Assembly (NCBI RefSeq): GCF_003050745.1
Contig: NZ_QAOF01000009.1
Location: forward strand, 1-64,000
Length of the DNA stretch: 64,000 nucleotides
Reading direction: 5' to 3'
Source: Sphingomonas sp. PP-CE-3G-477
GTDB lineage: Bacteria > Pseudomonadota > Alphaproteobacteria > Sphingomonadales > Sphingomonadaceae
The position numbers were made by a program, and so were the translations under genes. The notes beneath the pieces were generated by a model, which was given only the letters and a program-made list of their open reading frames with translations, did not search any database and had not been told where the DNA came from. Positions 40,116-49,643 of this stretch are shown here, piece after piece (position 1 is the first letter of the stretch; every line of letters starts with the position of its first letter).

Positions 40116-41000
40116 TCAGCCCTTCAACACGCTCAGCAGCGTCTCGCCGAGCAGGCTGGGGCTTTCCGAAACGCGGATCCCGGCAGCTTCCATCGCCGCG
40201 ATCTTGCTCTCCGCGTCGCCCTTGCCGCCCGACACGATCGCGCCGGCATGGCCCATGCGGCGGCCCGGAGGCGCCGTACGACCGGCGATGAAGCCTGCCA
40301 TCGGCTTCGACCGACCGCGCTTGGCTTCGTCGCGGAGGAACTGTGCCGCCTGCTCTTCTGCGTCGCCGCCGATTTCGCCAATCATGATGATCGACTGCGT
40401 CTCGTCGTCGGCGAGGAACAGCTCGAGCACGTCGATGAAGTTCGTGCCGTTGACCGGATCGCCACCGATGCCGACCGCGGTCGTCTGACCAAGGCCTGCG
40501 TTCGACGTCTGGAACACCGCCTCATAGGTGAGCGTGCCTGAACGGCTGACAACGCCGACCGAGCCCTTCTTGAAGATCGAGCCCGGCATGATGCCGATCT
40601 TGCACTCGCCGGGGGTCAGCACGCCGGGGCAGTTCGGGCCGATGAGCCGCGACTTGGAGCCCGACAGCGCGCGCTTGACCTTGACCATGTCGAGGACGGG
40701 AATGCCCTCGGTGATCGCGACGATCAACTCGATCTCGGCGTCGATCGCCTCGAGAATCGAATCGGCGGCGAAGGGGGGCGGCACGTAGATGACCGACGCG
40801 GTCGCACCGGTCATCGCCTTGGCTTCGGCGACGGTGTTGTAGACGGGGAGGTCGAGGTGGGTCGTACCGCCCTTGCCGGGCGTGACGCCGCCGACCATCT
40901 GCGTGCCGTATTCCAGCGCCGCCTTGGTGTGGAAGCTGCCGGTTTCGCCAGTCATGCCTTGCGTGATGACCTTGGTGTTCTTGTCGACGAGGATGCTCAT
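40116..41000 (-). CDS. sucD: Succinyl-CoA ligase alpha subunit
   Basis: 294 residues. [18 protein letters not shown] is the CoA-binding N-terminus, [16 protein letters not shown] [16 protein letters not shown] follows, [16 protein letters not shown] is conserved, and the phosphorylated histidine is in [11 protein letters not shown]. It forms the ADP/GDP ligase with SucC. sucC would be expected next to it, as in Caulobacter, but the upstream neighbour here is a GIY-YIG cassette and then mdh. Confidence 0.97.
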   Translation of the reverse strand: MSILVDKNTKVITQGMTGETGSFHTKAALEYGTQMVGGVTPGKGGTTHLDLPVYNTVAEAKAMTGATASVIYVPPPFAADSILEAIDAEIELIVAITEGIPVLDMVKVKRALSGSKSRLIGPNCPGVLTPGECKIGIMPGSIFKKGSVGVVSRSGTLTYEAVFQTSNAGLGQTTAVGIGGDPVNGTNFIDVLELFLADDETQSIIMIGEIGGDAEEQAAQFLRDEAKRGRSKPMAGFIAGRTAPPGRRMGHAGAIVSGGKGDAESKIAAMEAAGIRVSESPSLLGETLLSVLKG

Positions 41001-41017
41001 CTAATTTTCTCTCTCTT

Positions 41018-41397
41018 GTTCCCCGGCGGAGGCCGGGGCCCAGTTGGGAAGGCGGATCAGTTTGGCGTCAGCGTATCGAACAGATCATCCCAGTTCGGGT
41101 TCATCCCTTCGATCTCTTTCACCTTCCAGTCCCGTTTCCATTCCTTCATCCGCAGCTCGCGCTGCCGGGCGGCGTCCAGATCGTCATAAACTTCGTACCA
41201 GACGAGCAGATGACAACCATGTTTCTTCGTAAACCCTGCGACGGCACCGTTGCGATGCTCCCAAACACGTTTGGGAAGATTGCTGGTGACGCCGAGATAG
41301 ATCGTCCCGTTCCGCCTGCTGGCCATGATGTAGACGCAGAAGGCGGTATCCATCTCGGGAGTTCTCCCAACTGGGCCCCGGCCTTCGCCGGGGAACA
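41018..41397. mobile_element. Inverted-repeat-bounded GIY-YIG cassette (putative)
   Basis: A left arm beginning TGTTCCCCGGCGGAGGCCGG (41017/8 to 41049/50, about 33 bases) and a right arm (41364 to 41397) are reverse complements with a single G/A difference. The GIY-YIG gene fills the interior, with 7 bases on one side and 10 on the other. The arms match gene-less palindromes elsewhere in the window (54320, 56086, 61496). Calling it mobile is inference; no target-site duplication was established. Confidence 0.6.
41057..41353 (-). CDS. GIY-YIG nuclease family protein
   Basis: 98 residues. The nuclease core is FCVYIMASRRNGTIYLGVTS (GIY-YIG equivalents VYI and YLG), then KRVWEHRNGAVAGFTKKHG with the catalytic arginine, a conserved glutamate further on, and ending KEWKRDWKVKEIEGMNPNW. 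This is the small stand-alone YhbQ/UPF0213-like type, present in several copies in many alphaproteobacteria. GGGAGA nine bases before ATG lies at the edge of the inverted repeat, so the repeat seems to supply part of the ribosome binding site. Confidence 0.92.
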   Translation of the reverse strand: MDTAFCVYIMASRRNGTIYLGVTSNLPKRVWEHRNGAVAGFTKKHGCHLLVWYEVYDDLDAARQRELRMKEWKRDWKVKEIEGMNPNWDDLFDTLTPN

Positions 41398-41425
41398 GCA
41401 GATTGGTTTAGCTCACGTCTTCAAA

Positions 41426-42433
<1,008 letters not shown>

Positions 42434-42515
42434 TTACGCGCATTATCCCGCCACGGCAACCGCTAAAAGGACAAAAGCAGGTTGTTATTGCAACTCGTTC
42501 GCATGTGCAATAAGA

Positions 42516-43607
42516 CTAGAGATGGCCCTCGGCGAGATAGTCCTCGGACCGCATCTCTTCGAGGCGGCTGATCGTGCGGTCGAATTCGAACCTGCCATCG
42601 CCGCTTTCGTAAAGGTCTCCCGGTTGCGCATCGGCGGCGGCGAGCAGCTTGACCTTGTGCTCGTACAGCGCGTCGATCAGCGCCACGAACCGCGCCGCCT
42701 CGTTGCGGTTCTCGGGGCCGAGCTTGGGGATGCCGACGAGGATGACGGTGTGGAACTTCCGCGCGATGGCGAGGTAGTCGGCCACCCCCCTCGCCTCCCC
42801 GCACAGCTTCTTGAAGCTGAACACCGCGACGCCCTTGAGCGATTTGGGCACCCGAAGCGTGCGACCTTGCACTACGAGGTCTTCGGCGGGAACATGCTCG
42901 CTGTCGTCGGTCGAGAAGTCGGTGAGGCGGAAGAACGCGGCGGAGAGTTGCGCGGTCGCCTCGGGGCCGTTGGGGACGAGCCACGTGTCCTGGCTGCCGA
43001 GCCGGTCGCGGCGATAGTCGACCGGGCCGTTGAGCGGGAGCACGTCGAGGCGCTGTTCGATCGTCGCGATGAAGGGCAGGAAATGCTCGCGGTTGAGGCC
43101 GTTCTTGTAGAGATCGGCGGGCGGGCGGTTGGACGTAGTGACGATCGTCACGCCGGAATCGAGCAGCGATGTCACCAGCCGCGACAGGATCATCGCGTCG
43201 GGGCTGTTGGTGACCATCATCTCGTCGAACGCGAGCAGCCGCGTCTCGTAGGCGATCGCGGTGGCGACAGGGACGATCGGGTCGCCGACTTCCTTGCGGC
43301 GCTCGGCGGCGATGCGTGCGTGGACCTCGAGCATGAACTCACCGAAGTGGACGCGGCGCTTCTCCTCGACGGGCGCGTTGGCGAAGAACAGGTCCATCAG
43401 CATCGACTTGCCGCGACCGACGCCGCCCCAGAGGTAGACGCCGCGCGGGTCTGGTTTCTTGGAGAAGCGCGCGAAGAAGCCAGTGGACTTGGGGGTGGCG
43501 AGTTCGGTGGCGAGGGTGTTAAGGCGCGCGGCGGCGGCGGCCTGTTCGGGGTCGGGGCGGAGTTCGCCTGACGCTACGAGCGCCTCATAGGCTTTGAGTA
43601 CCGTCAT
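42516..43607 (-). CDS. zapE: Cell division protein ZapE (AFG1-like ATPase)
   Basis: 363 residues from ATG 43607; the frame continues upstream only through a palindromic repeat. Walker A GGVGRGKSMLMDLFF, Walker B LLAFDEMMV, sensor VTTSNRPPADLYKNGLNREH and the family block FDFTARxx-like FSFKKLCGEARGVADYLAIA are present. ZapE is a membrane-associated ATPase acting on FtsZ rings; the mitochondrial homologue Afg1 helps respiratory complexes. The location beside mdh is conserved. Confidence 0.93.
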   Translation of the reverse strand: MTVLKAYEALVASGELRPDPEQAAAAARLNTLATELATPKSTGFFARFSKKPDPRGVYLWGGVGRGKSMLMDLFFANAPVEEKRRVHFGEFMLEVHARIAAERRKEVGDPIVPVATAIAYETRLLAFDEMMVTNSPDAMILSRLVTSLLDSGVTIVTTSNRPPADLYKNGLNREHFLPFIATIEQRLDVLPLNGPVDYRRDRLGSQDTWLVPNGPEATAQLSAAFFRLTDFSTDDSEHVPAEDLVVQGRTLRVPKSLKGVAVFSFKKLCGEARGVADYLAIARKFHTVILVGIPKLGPENRNEAARFVALIDALYEHKVKLLAAADAQPGDLYESGDGRFEFDRTISRLEEMRSEDYLAEGHL

Positions 43608-43610
43608 TTC

Positions 43611-43690
43611 CGTTCCCCCGCGCAGGCGGGGGCCCAGGCCCCCAGGCGTTGTATGTGTGGCTCCTGGACTCCCGCGTGCGCGGGAGAACA
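43611..43690. repeat. Family B palindromic repeat between zapE and the thioesterase
   Basis: CGTTCCCCCGCGCAGGCGGG at the left and CTCCTGGACTCCCGCGTGCG CGGGAGAAC at the right are imperfect inverted arms around a short spacer. Confidence 0.75.
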
Positions 43691-43704
43691 GAGAAATGCC
43701 GGTG

Positions 43705-44160
43705 CTATCTGGCAGTCGGCTTGCGGATCGTGGCCGAGAAGGCGGCGATCTTGGTTTCGTCGTCCCCTTGCACCACGAGGCCCCGCAGGAACAAGAGGCG
43801 GCCGGTTTCCTTGAGCACCTCAACCTGCGCCTCGATCGGCTCGCCGACGCGGCCGCCGCCGATGAACTGCGTGTTGAGATCGAGCGTGACTGCGGTGCCG
43901 GCGGTGATCAGGCCGAAGCCTCTTGCGGCTGCGAACAAGGCGACGTCGATGAACGCGAGGAGCGCGCCGCCGTGGACGTTGTTCTGGAGGTTGGAATGGC
44001 GATGCTCGGGGGTGATGCGGACGCGGACGGTGGGGCCGTCGACGCGGTAGAGCATGGGGCCGAGCAACGTGTTGAAGCGGGTGGGGTCGGAGAGCGACCA
44101 GCTGCGCCAGCCTGAGTTGGCGGGGTCTTCGGCTTCGACGAAATGGGGTTTGTCAGTCAT
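43705..44160 (-). CDS. PaaI-type hotdog thioesterase
   Basis: 151 residues. The hotdog signature RHSNLQNNVHGGALLAFIDV with N-x(2)-H-G-G contains the usual active-site region, followed by TAVTLDLNTQFIGGGRVGEP and VEVLKETGRLLFLRG. Probable acyl-CoA thioesterase; substrate cannot be read from the sequence. Confidence 0.88.
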   Translation of the reverse strand: MTDKPHFVEAEDPANSGWRSWSLSDPTRFNTLLGPMLYRVDGPTVRVRITPEHRHSNLQNNVHGGALLAFIDVALFAAARGFGLITAGTAVTLDLNTQFIGGGRVGEPIEAQVEVLKETGRLLFLRGLVVQGDDETKIAAFSATIRKPTAR

Positions 44161-44166
44161 AAATTC

Positions 44167-44269
44167 CGTTCATCCCGAGTAGGCATCGAGCTTGTCGAGA
44201 TGACGTATCGAATGACGTGTACCCCGATACGAGCTCTCGACTACGCTCGATCTCTACTCGGCACGAACG
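44167..44269. repeat. Intergenic inverted repeat (cccgagtag type)
   Basis: CGTTCATCCCGAGTAG at 44167-44182 pairs with CTACTCGGCACGAACG at 44254-44269 with two mismatches. The interior holds a second pairing (tcgagatgacgtatcga / cgatacgagctctcga). It separates the thioesterase from sdhB. Confidence 0.7.
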
Positions 44270-44339
44270 GGGTGGGGGGAAGGCAGGTCTTACCCCCCCC
44301 TAAGTCGGGAAAGGTAGGCCCCTCCCCCAACCGACCGGA

Positions 44340-45122
44340 TCAGACGATCCGTTCGGCTTCCATCTTCTTGATCTCGGCGATCGCCTTGGCGGGGTTGAGA
44401 CCCTTGGGGCACGCGTTCGCGCAGTTCATGATCGTGTGGCAGCGATACAGGCGGAACGGATCCTCGAGTTCGTCGAGGCGCTCGCCGGTCATCTCGTCGC
44501 GGCTGTCGGCGAGCCAGCGATAGGCCTGCAACAGGATTGCAGGGCCGAGGAACTTGTCGGCGTTCCACCAATAGCTCGGGCACGAGGTCGAGCAGCAGGC
44601 GCACAGGATGCACTCGTACAGGCCATCGAGCTTCGAGCGATCTTCCGGCGACTGGAGGCGCTCCTTGCCCGAGGGCGGCGGGGTGACGGTCTGCAGCCAC
44701 GGCTTGATCGACGAATATTGCGCGTAGAAATGCGTGAAGTCGGGGACCAGATCCTTGATCACGTCCATGTGCGGCAGCGGCGTGATCTGGACCTCGCCCT
44801 TGCAATCCTCGATCGCGGTGGTGCAGGCTAGGCCGTTCTTGCCGTTGATGTTCATCGAGCACGAGCCGCAAATGCCCTCGCGGCACGACCGGCGGAAGGT
44901 GAGCGAGGAATCCTGCTCGCTCTTCATCTTGATCAGTGCGTCGAGCACCATCGGGCCGGTGTCGTCGAGATCGAGCTCGAAATTATCGTAGCGCGGGTTC
45001 TCGCCGCTGTCCGGATCGTAGCGGTAGACCTTGAACGATTTGAGACGCTTACCCCCGCTGGTCGAGGCGTGCTTGACGCCCTTCTTGACGACGCTGTTTT
45101 TCGGGAGCGAGAATTCGGCCAT
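44340..45122 (-). CDS. sdhB: Succinate dehydrogenase iron-sulfur subunit
   Basis: 260 residues from ATG 45122 ([10 protein letters not shown]). The plant-type [2Fe-2S] ligands are in [20 protein letters not shown] plus the next Cys; [4Fe-4S] and [3Fe-4S] ligands in [16 protein letters not shown] and [17 protein letters not shown]. It carries electrons from SdhA flavin to ubiquinone. It is separated from sdhCDA by a ClpP-like gene and a toxin-antitoxin pair, unlike the usual contiguous sdhCDAB. Confidence 0.97.
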   Translation of the reverse strand: MAEFSLPKNSVVKKGVKHASTSGGKRLKSFKVYRYDPDSGENPRYDNFELDLDDTGPMVLDALIKMKSEQDSSLTFRRSCREGICGSCSMNINGKNGLACTTAIEDCKGEVQITPLPHMDVIKDLVPDFTHFYAQYSSIKPWLQTVTPPPSGKERLQSPEDRSKLDGLYECILCACCSTSCPSYWWNADKFLGPAILLQAYRWLADSRDEMTGERLDELEDPFRLYRCHTIMNCANACPKGLNPAKAIAEIKKMEAERIV

Positions 45123-45255
45123 TGCGAGCGGTCCGTCCGTGGTGTGATTATAGGTTGTCAGAGCCGATACATGACAGGGGCCCTCCCCGCAAATCCTTAG
45201 CTTCGCGGGTGCAACATGCGTCACACCCGCTGTCGCGTTGCCTTCTACTCTCCGG

Positions 45256-45837
45256 TCAGATGATGTCGAGGACGAGCCCCAGGTCGCGGGCTTCCTGGGC
45301 TTCGATGTACCAGTTGGAGGGGGCCTTCTTCTTCAATTCCTCGAGCGACACCTTCGAGCCCTCGACGATCGCGCGGAAGCCTTCCTCCTGGATGTTGATC
45401 GAGTCCTCGATCTCGTGGAGCTTGGCCTTGAGCGTGTAGGACAGCGTGTTGAGCGGGCCGTTGAGTTCGATCGTGCTCTGCATCTGGCGCTCGTGGATCA
45501 TGACGCGGCTGTTGCGGGTGAGGAAGCGGCTGTCGACCGGGAAAGCGGACATGAACGTCGCGCCCGCGGAGTAGACCGCGACCTTGCCGAGGAAGAGCGT
45601 CTCGCGGCCGGTATATTCGCGGAGCAGGCGGATGTTGTCGCCCATCGCGCGGGCGACTTCGGGGTCGCCGCCGAGCGTGGTGATCGAGACGACCAGCGGG
45701 CCTTCGGTGGGGGCGGCGACGAGTTGCGACTTGAAAGTGTCGTACATCGCGTCGTCGACGGGGCCGTGGAGGTGGATGTGGGGGGCGGCCAGCAACGGGT
45801 AGTTGCGGGCGTTCGAAGCGGGGGATGTGTCGGTCAT
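45256..45837 (-). CDS. ClpP-like serine protease
   Basis: 193 residues. The ClpP fold is recognisable: [40 protein letters not shown], nucleophile S90 in [12 protein letters not shown], and H115 in MIHERQ. It differs from canonical ClpP (GxASMG replaced by YSAGAT, MIHQP replaced by MIHERQ), so it belongs to a divergent branch and may not pair with ClpA/X. No Clp ATPase is adjacent. It lies 133 bases upstream of sdhB on the same strand. Confidence 0.85.
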   Translation of the reverse strand: MTDTSPASNARNYPLLAAPHIHLHGPVDDAMYDTFKSQLVAAPTEGPLVVSITTLGGDPEVARAMGDNIRLLREYTGRETLFLGKVAVYSAGATFMSAFPVDSRFLTRNSRVMIHERQMQSTIELNGPLNTLSYTLKAKLHEIEDSINIQEEGFRAIVEGSKVSLEELKKKAPSNWYIEAQEARDLGLVLDII

Positions 45838-45936
45838 GCCGCGGCAAACTTTTGCGGGGGCGGTGGGTTCCGAACAGGTTGCTGCACATCAGCACAGTGA
45901 TCTGGTGTGACCTGTTCGACGTGCTATAGACTGGTC

Positions 45937-46185
45937 ATGATCGAAACCATATTTGCCGGCGCGACGGTGAGCATCAGCGACCTGAAGAAGAACCCCTCCG
46001 GCGTCATCGAGGCTGCGGGCGGGTTTCCAGTGGCTGTGCTCAATCGGAATACGCCCGCCGCGTATCTCGTGCCGGCAGCGGCGTGGGAGGAATTGATGGA
46101 TCGGTTGGAGGACGTCGAACTAGCAGACCTGGTGCGGGCGCGTGCCGACGAGGTGCCGGTCGCGGTGTCGCTTGGCGACCTATAG
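45937..46185 (+). CDS. Phd/YefM-type antitoxin
   Basis: 82 residues from ATG 45937. ATVSISDLKKNPSGVIEAAG and FPVAVLNRNTPAAYLVPAAA are the Phd/YefM DNA-binding core; the C-terminal helix (WEELMDRLEDVELADLVRAR) is the toxin-binding part. It probably represses its own promoter. Followed by an overlapping RelE-type toxin gene. Confidence 0.9.
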   Translation: MIETIFAGATVSISDLKKNPSGVIEAAGGFPVAVLNRNTPAAYLVPAAAWEELMDRLEDVELADLVRARADEVPVAVSLGDL

Positions 46186-46462
46186 CCTCGCTTTCCTGCC
46201 AAGCGCGCTGCGGGAGTGGGAGAAGCTTGGCGCCAATGTTCGCGAGCAGTTCAAGGCGAAGCTGACCGAGCGGTTGGGCGAGCCACATATTGCGAGTGCG
46301 CGACTGAGTGGGATGGCCGGCTGCTACAAGATCAAGCTGAGGGCTGCGGGGTATCGACTTGTGTACCGGGTGGACGATGGCCTGGTGACGGTGATCGTCG
46401 TGGCGGTCGGGCGGCGGGACCGAAATCTGGTGTACAAGATCGCGGCTGGGCGGCTCGATTAG
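46172..46462 (+). CDS. RelE/ParE-family toxin
   Basis: 96 residues from TTG 46172, overlapping the antitoxin by 14 bases; an ATG at 46142 is the alternative. TYSLAFLPSALREWEKLGAN, FKAKLTERLGEP, ARLSGMAGCYKIKLRAAGYR and LVYRVDDGLVTVIVVAVGRR are typical of RelE, including the basic residues used for mRNA cleavage in the ribosome A site. Confidence 0.9.
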   Translation: MATYSLAFLPSALREWEKLGANVREQFKAKLTERLGEPHIASARLSGMAGCYKIKLRAAGYRLVYRVDDGLVTVIVVAVGRRDRNLVYKIAAGRLD

Positions 46463-46484
46463 TCGTCGGCGTTGCGCCTGAAGC

Positions 46485-46541
46485 TTGTTTCCCCGCGAAG
46501 GCGGGGATCCAGACTGGGCTCCCGCCTTCGCGGGAGAACAA
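46485..46541. repeat. Family B palindromic repeat between relE-like gene and minus-strand gene
   Basis: TTGTTTCCCCGCGAAGGCGGGG at the left pairs with CTCCCGCCTTCGCGGGAGAACA at the right with few mismatches; the centre is atccagactggg. It probably acts as a bidirectional terminator. Confidence 0.85.
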
Positions 46542-46550
46542 GGAAGAGGG

Positions 46551-46823
46551 TCAGGCCTTCTCGGCCGTGCGCTTATATTGGAGAATCCAGCCGACAAGGC
46601 CGCCGGGGACGCCGCCTACCAGCGAGAAGAGCGCGTAGAAGGTGATCGCTATTTTTTGCGGTTCTTCGCCCACACCGCGGCTTTCGATGCCGAAGACGTA
46701 GATCGCGGTCACTACCGCGACGACCGCCGGCCACAGGAAGCCGGCGATCATCGGTTGGAAACGCGTCAGGAGCCCCACCGCGACGGGCACGAGGAACCCG
46801 ATCGCGATGATGGCCCAGGTCAT
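46551..46823 (-). CDS. Small membrane protein after sdhA
   Basis: 90 residues starting at ATG 46823, whose first base is the last base of the sdhA stop (TAATG). Three hydrophobic helices are visible: [40 protein letters not shown], and ITFYALFSLVGGVPGGLVGW. Function unknown; close coupling to sdhA suggests it is made together with the succinate dehydrogenase complex. Confidence 0.75.
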   Translation of the reverse strand: MTWAIIAIGFLVPVAVGLLTRFQPMIAGFLWPAVVAVVTAIYVFGIESRGVGEEPQKIAITFYALFSLVGGVPGGLVGWILQYKRTAEKA

Positions 46824-48625
46824 TAGTATACCCGCTTCTTGGGCTTGATGTAGTCGATGTCGTCGGTGAGCGTGTAGTCGTGGACCGGGCGGAAATCGAT
46901 CTTGGTCTCGCCGCCCTTGCCGCCCCAGCCGTTGAAGGTGGTGATGGTGTGCTTCATCCAGTTCGCGTCGTCGCGCTCGGGGAAATCCTCGTGCATGTGT
47001 GCGCCGCGCGATTCGGTGCGGTTGGCCGCCGAGTTCATCGTCACGACCGCCTGGCCGATCAGATTGTCGAGTTCCATCGTCTCGACCAGATCGGTGTTCC
47101 AGATCATGCTGCGATCCTTCACGGCGACGTCGGTCATCCGGCTGTAGATCCCGGCCATCTTCTCGACGCCCTGGTTCAGGAGCTCGGTGTCGCGGAACAC
47201 GGCGCAATGCTTCTGCATGGTCTGCTGCATGTCGAGACGGATCTGCGCGGTCGGCGAACCGCCCGACGCATTGCGGAAATGGTCGAGACGCGTCAGCGCG
47301 AGGTCTTCCGACCCCTTGGGCAGCGGCGCGTGCGCCGTACCGGGCTTCAGCGTGTCCTTGATCCGCAGACCGGTCGCACGACCGAACACCACGAGATCGA
47401 TCAGGCTGTTCGAGCCGAGCCGATTGGCACCGTGGACCGAGACGCAAGCCGCTTCACCGACCGCGAACAGGCCGGGGACGACCGCGTCGGGGTTGCCGTC
47501 GACGAGGTTGACGACTTCGCCGTGGAAGTTGGTCGGGATGCCGCCCATGTTGTAGTGCACGGTCGGCGTGACGGGCAGCGGCTGACGCGTGAGATCGACG
47601 CCGGCAAAGACTTTCCCAGTTTCGGTGATACCCGGCAGGCGCTCGGCGAGCACCTTGGGATCGATGTGATCGAGATGCAGGAAGATGTGGTCGCCGTTCT
47701 TGCCGACGCCGCGGCCTTCGCGCATTTCGAGCGCCATCGAGCGGCTGACGACGTCGCGCGAGGCGAGGTCCTTTGCCGACGGGGCATAGCGCTCCATGAA
47801 GCGCTCGCCCTCGGAGTTGGTCAGGTAACCGCCCTCACCGCGTGCGCCCTCGGTGATGAGCACGCCCGCGCCGTAGATGCCGGTCGGGTGGAACTGGACG
47901 AACTCCATGTCCTGGAGCGGCAGGCCGGCGCGGAGCACCATCGCGTTGCCGTCGCCGGTGCAGGTGTGCGCCGAGGTCGCCGAGAAATAGACGCGGCCGT
48001 AGCCGCCGGTGGCGAGCACGGTCTGGTGGCTGCGGAAGCGGTGGATCGAGCCGTCCTCCATGCACAGCGCGATGACGCCGCGGCAGACGCCGTTTTCCAT
48101 GATCAGGTCGAGCGCGAAATACTCGACGAAGAAGTCCGTGTTGTACTTCAGGCTCTGCTGATACAGCGCGTGGAGCATGGCGTGGCCGGTGCGGTCGGCG
48201 GCGGCGGCGGTGCGCTGGACCGGAGGCCCCTCGCCCATGTTCTGCATGTGGCCGCCGAACGGACGCTGATAGATCGTGCCGTTCTCGTTACGGCTGAACG
48301 GCATGCCGGCATGTTCGAGCTCGTAGACCGCCTGCGGGGCCTCGCGGCACAGATACTCGATCGCGTCCTGGTCGCCAAGCCAGTCAGAACCCTTGACGGT
48401 GTCGAACATGTGCCAGGTCCAGTGATCCGGCGAGTTGTTGCCGAGCGAGGCGGCGATGCCACCCTGGGCTGCGACGGTATGGCTGCGGGTCGGAAAGACC
48501 TTGGTGATGCACGCGGTCTTCAGGCCGCTCTCGGCGATGCCCATCGTGGCGCGCAGGCCGGAGCCGCCGGCACCGACGACGACCGCATCATAGGTATGAT
48601 CGATGATCTTGTAGGCAGCTGACAT
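46823..48625 (-). CDS. sdhA: Succinate dehydrogenase flavoprotein subunit
   Basis: 600 residues from ATG 48625 ([20 protein letters not shown]). FAD is bound by GAGGSGL and covalently by the histidine in [11 protein letters not shown]. Substrate-site blocks [20 protein letters not shown] and [16 protein letters not shown] are present. It oxidises succinate to fumarate. The start overlaps the sdhD stop (TAATG). Confidence 0.98.
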   Translation of the reverse strand: MSAAYKIIDHTYDAVVVGAGGSGLRATMGIAESGLKTACITKVFPTRSHTVAAQGGIAASLGNNSPDHWTWHMFDTVKGSDWLGDQDAIEYLCREAPQAVYELEHAGMPFSRNENGTIYQRPFGGHMQNMGEGPPVQRTAAAADRTGHAMLHALYQQSLKYNTDFFVEYFALDLIMENGVCRGVIALCMEDGSIHRFRSHQTVLATGGYGRVYFSATSAHTCTGDGNAMVLRAGLPLQDMEFVQFHPTGIYGAGVLITEGARGEGGYLTNSEGERFMERYAPSAKDLASRDVVSRSMALEMREGRGVGKNGDHIFLHLDHIDPKVLAERLPGITETGKVFAGVDLTRQPLPVTPTVHYNMGGIPTNFHGEVVNLVDGNPDAVVPGLFAVGEAACVSVHGANRLGSNSLIDLVVFGRATGLRIKDTLKPGTAHAPLPKGSEDLALTRLDHFRNASGGSPTAQIRLDMQQTMQKHCAVFRDTELLNQGVEKMAGIYSRMTDVAVKDRSMIWNTDLVETMELDNLIGQAVVTMNSAANRTESRGAHMHEDFPERDDANWMKHTITTFNGWGGKGGETKIDFRPVHDYTLTDDIDYIKPKKRVY

Positions 48626-49011
48626 TACGCGGGAGCTCCGGAGAAGGCGACCTTCAGGATCGCGAACAGGGCGATGCCGCCCAGCGTGAAGGTGAACAGG
48701 TTGAGGAGGATCATCGTCACGACACGGCTTTCGTCGTGCATGTAATCCTCGATCACGACCTGAAGACCGAGACGGAAGTGATAGAAGACCGACAGGATCA
48801 GCAGCGCCATCGGCACCGCGACCCAGGCCGATTGCAGCCACAGATGGACCGCGGCGTAATCATAGCCGGGCATCCGCGCGACCGAGATCATCAGCCAGAG
48901 CATGAGGAACAGGTTCGCACCCGCCGTCAGGCGCTGCTGCCACCAATGATGCGCGCCGTGCTTGGCGCTGCCGAGGCCGCGGACGCGACCGATTGCCGTA
49001 CCCGAACCCAT
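48625..49011 (-). CDS. sdhD: Succinate dehydrogenase membrane anchor subunit
   Basis: 128 residues from ATG 49011, overlapping the sdhC stop by one base. Three transmembrane helices follow [37 protein letters not shown] carries the haem/quinone-site histidine and aspartate-tyrosine pair typical of SdhD. With SdhC it anchors SdhAB and binds haem b and ubiquinone. Confidence 0.93.
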   Translation of the reverse strand: MGSGTAIGRVRGLGSAKHGAHHWWQQRLTAGANLFLMLWLMISVARMPGYDYAAVHLWLQSAWVAVPMALLILSVFYHFRLGLQVVIEDYMHDESRVVTMILLNLFTFTLGGIALFAILKVAFSGAPA

Positions 49012-49421
49012 TACTTGATCCCCATGTAGAGCCAGAACACGACCGTCAGCGCGACGGACGCGACCATCGTCGCGAGCGCGCCCATCTTGTTCCGCTTCAG
49101 TTCGTAGCCCGCGCCGGTGTCGAGCACGAAGTGGCGGATGCCGGTCATCATGTGCTGGAACAGCGACAGCGTCAGCCCGACCGCGACGACATAGCCGAGG
49201 ATGTTGAGCCGGCCCGTCTCGGTGGTGAACACGTCGACGAAGGTCGCATAGGCCTGATCGCCCGCGGCGATCGCCGCGAGCCACCAGACGAGCAGCAAGC
49301 TACCGACGGTCGCCATCCCGCTGCCGGTCACGCGGTGCAGGATCGAGACCAGCATGTGCGGGCCCCATTTATAGACCTGCAGATGGGGAGATAGCGGGCG
49401 TGCCGGATTGCGCGATGCCAA
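49011..49421 (-). CDS. sdhC: Succinate dehydrogenase cytochrome b556 subunit
   Basis: 136 residues from TTG 49421, chosen because GAGGA lies eight bases upstream and the product begins at the conserved RPLSPHLQVYKWGPHM. HRVTGSGM is the family signature; SLFQHMMTGIRHFVLDTG carries the haem ligand. Three membrane helices. It is the first gene of sdhCDA-orf, whose genes overlap by TAATG each time. Confidence 0.94.
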   Translation of the reverse strand: MASRNPARPLSPHLQVYKWGPHMLVSILHRVTGSGMATVGSLLLVWWLAAIAAGDQAYATFVDVFTTETGRLNILGYVVAVGLTLSLFQHMMTGIRHFVLDTGAGYELKRNKMGALATMVASVALTVVFWLYMGIK

Positions 49422-49643
49422 GGGCGGAGTCCTCGATCGTAAAAAAGATGGTTGCGCCGACCTATTAGACTCCGCGTGCTGCGATGCAACCCATTGGCCG
49501 CCCATCTGTAACCCAAGGCAATCGCGCGTTACCCGCGTCGAGGTCGTGCACGGTGGGCGAAGATTACCATCGATCCCTAACCAGCTCTTAAACAATAGGC
49601 GGTAGCGCTGGACGGGCAAAACCCGATTTCGGAGTCCACCGCC

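Noticed and set aside
37578..40541. 987-codon open frame on the plus strand opposite sucA
   Set aside because: An antisense shadow of sucA with no start signal and no family resemblance.
46332..46541. Short frames reading FPREGGDPDWAPAFAGE-like or SPAKAGAQ-like peptides here and at other palindromes
   Set aside because: These are translations of the family B repeat, often mis-annotated as proteins.
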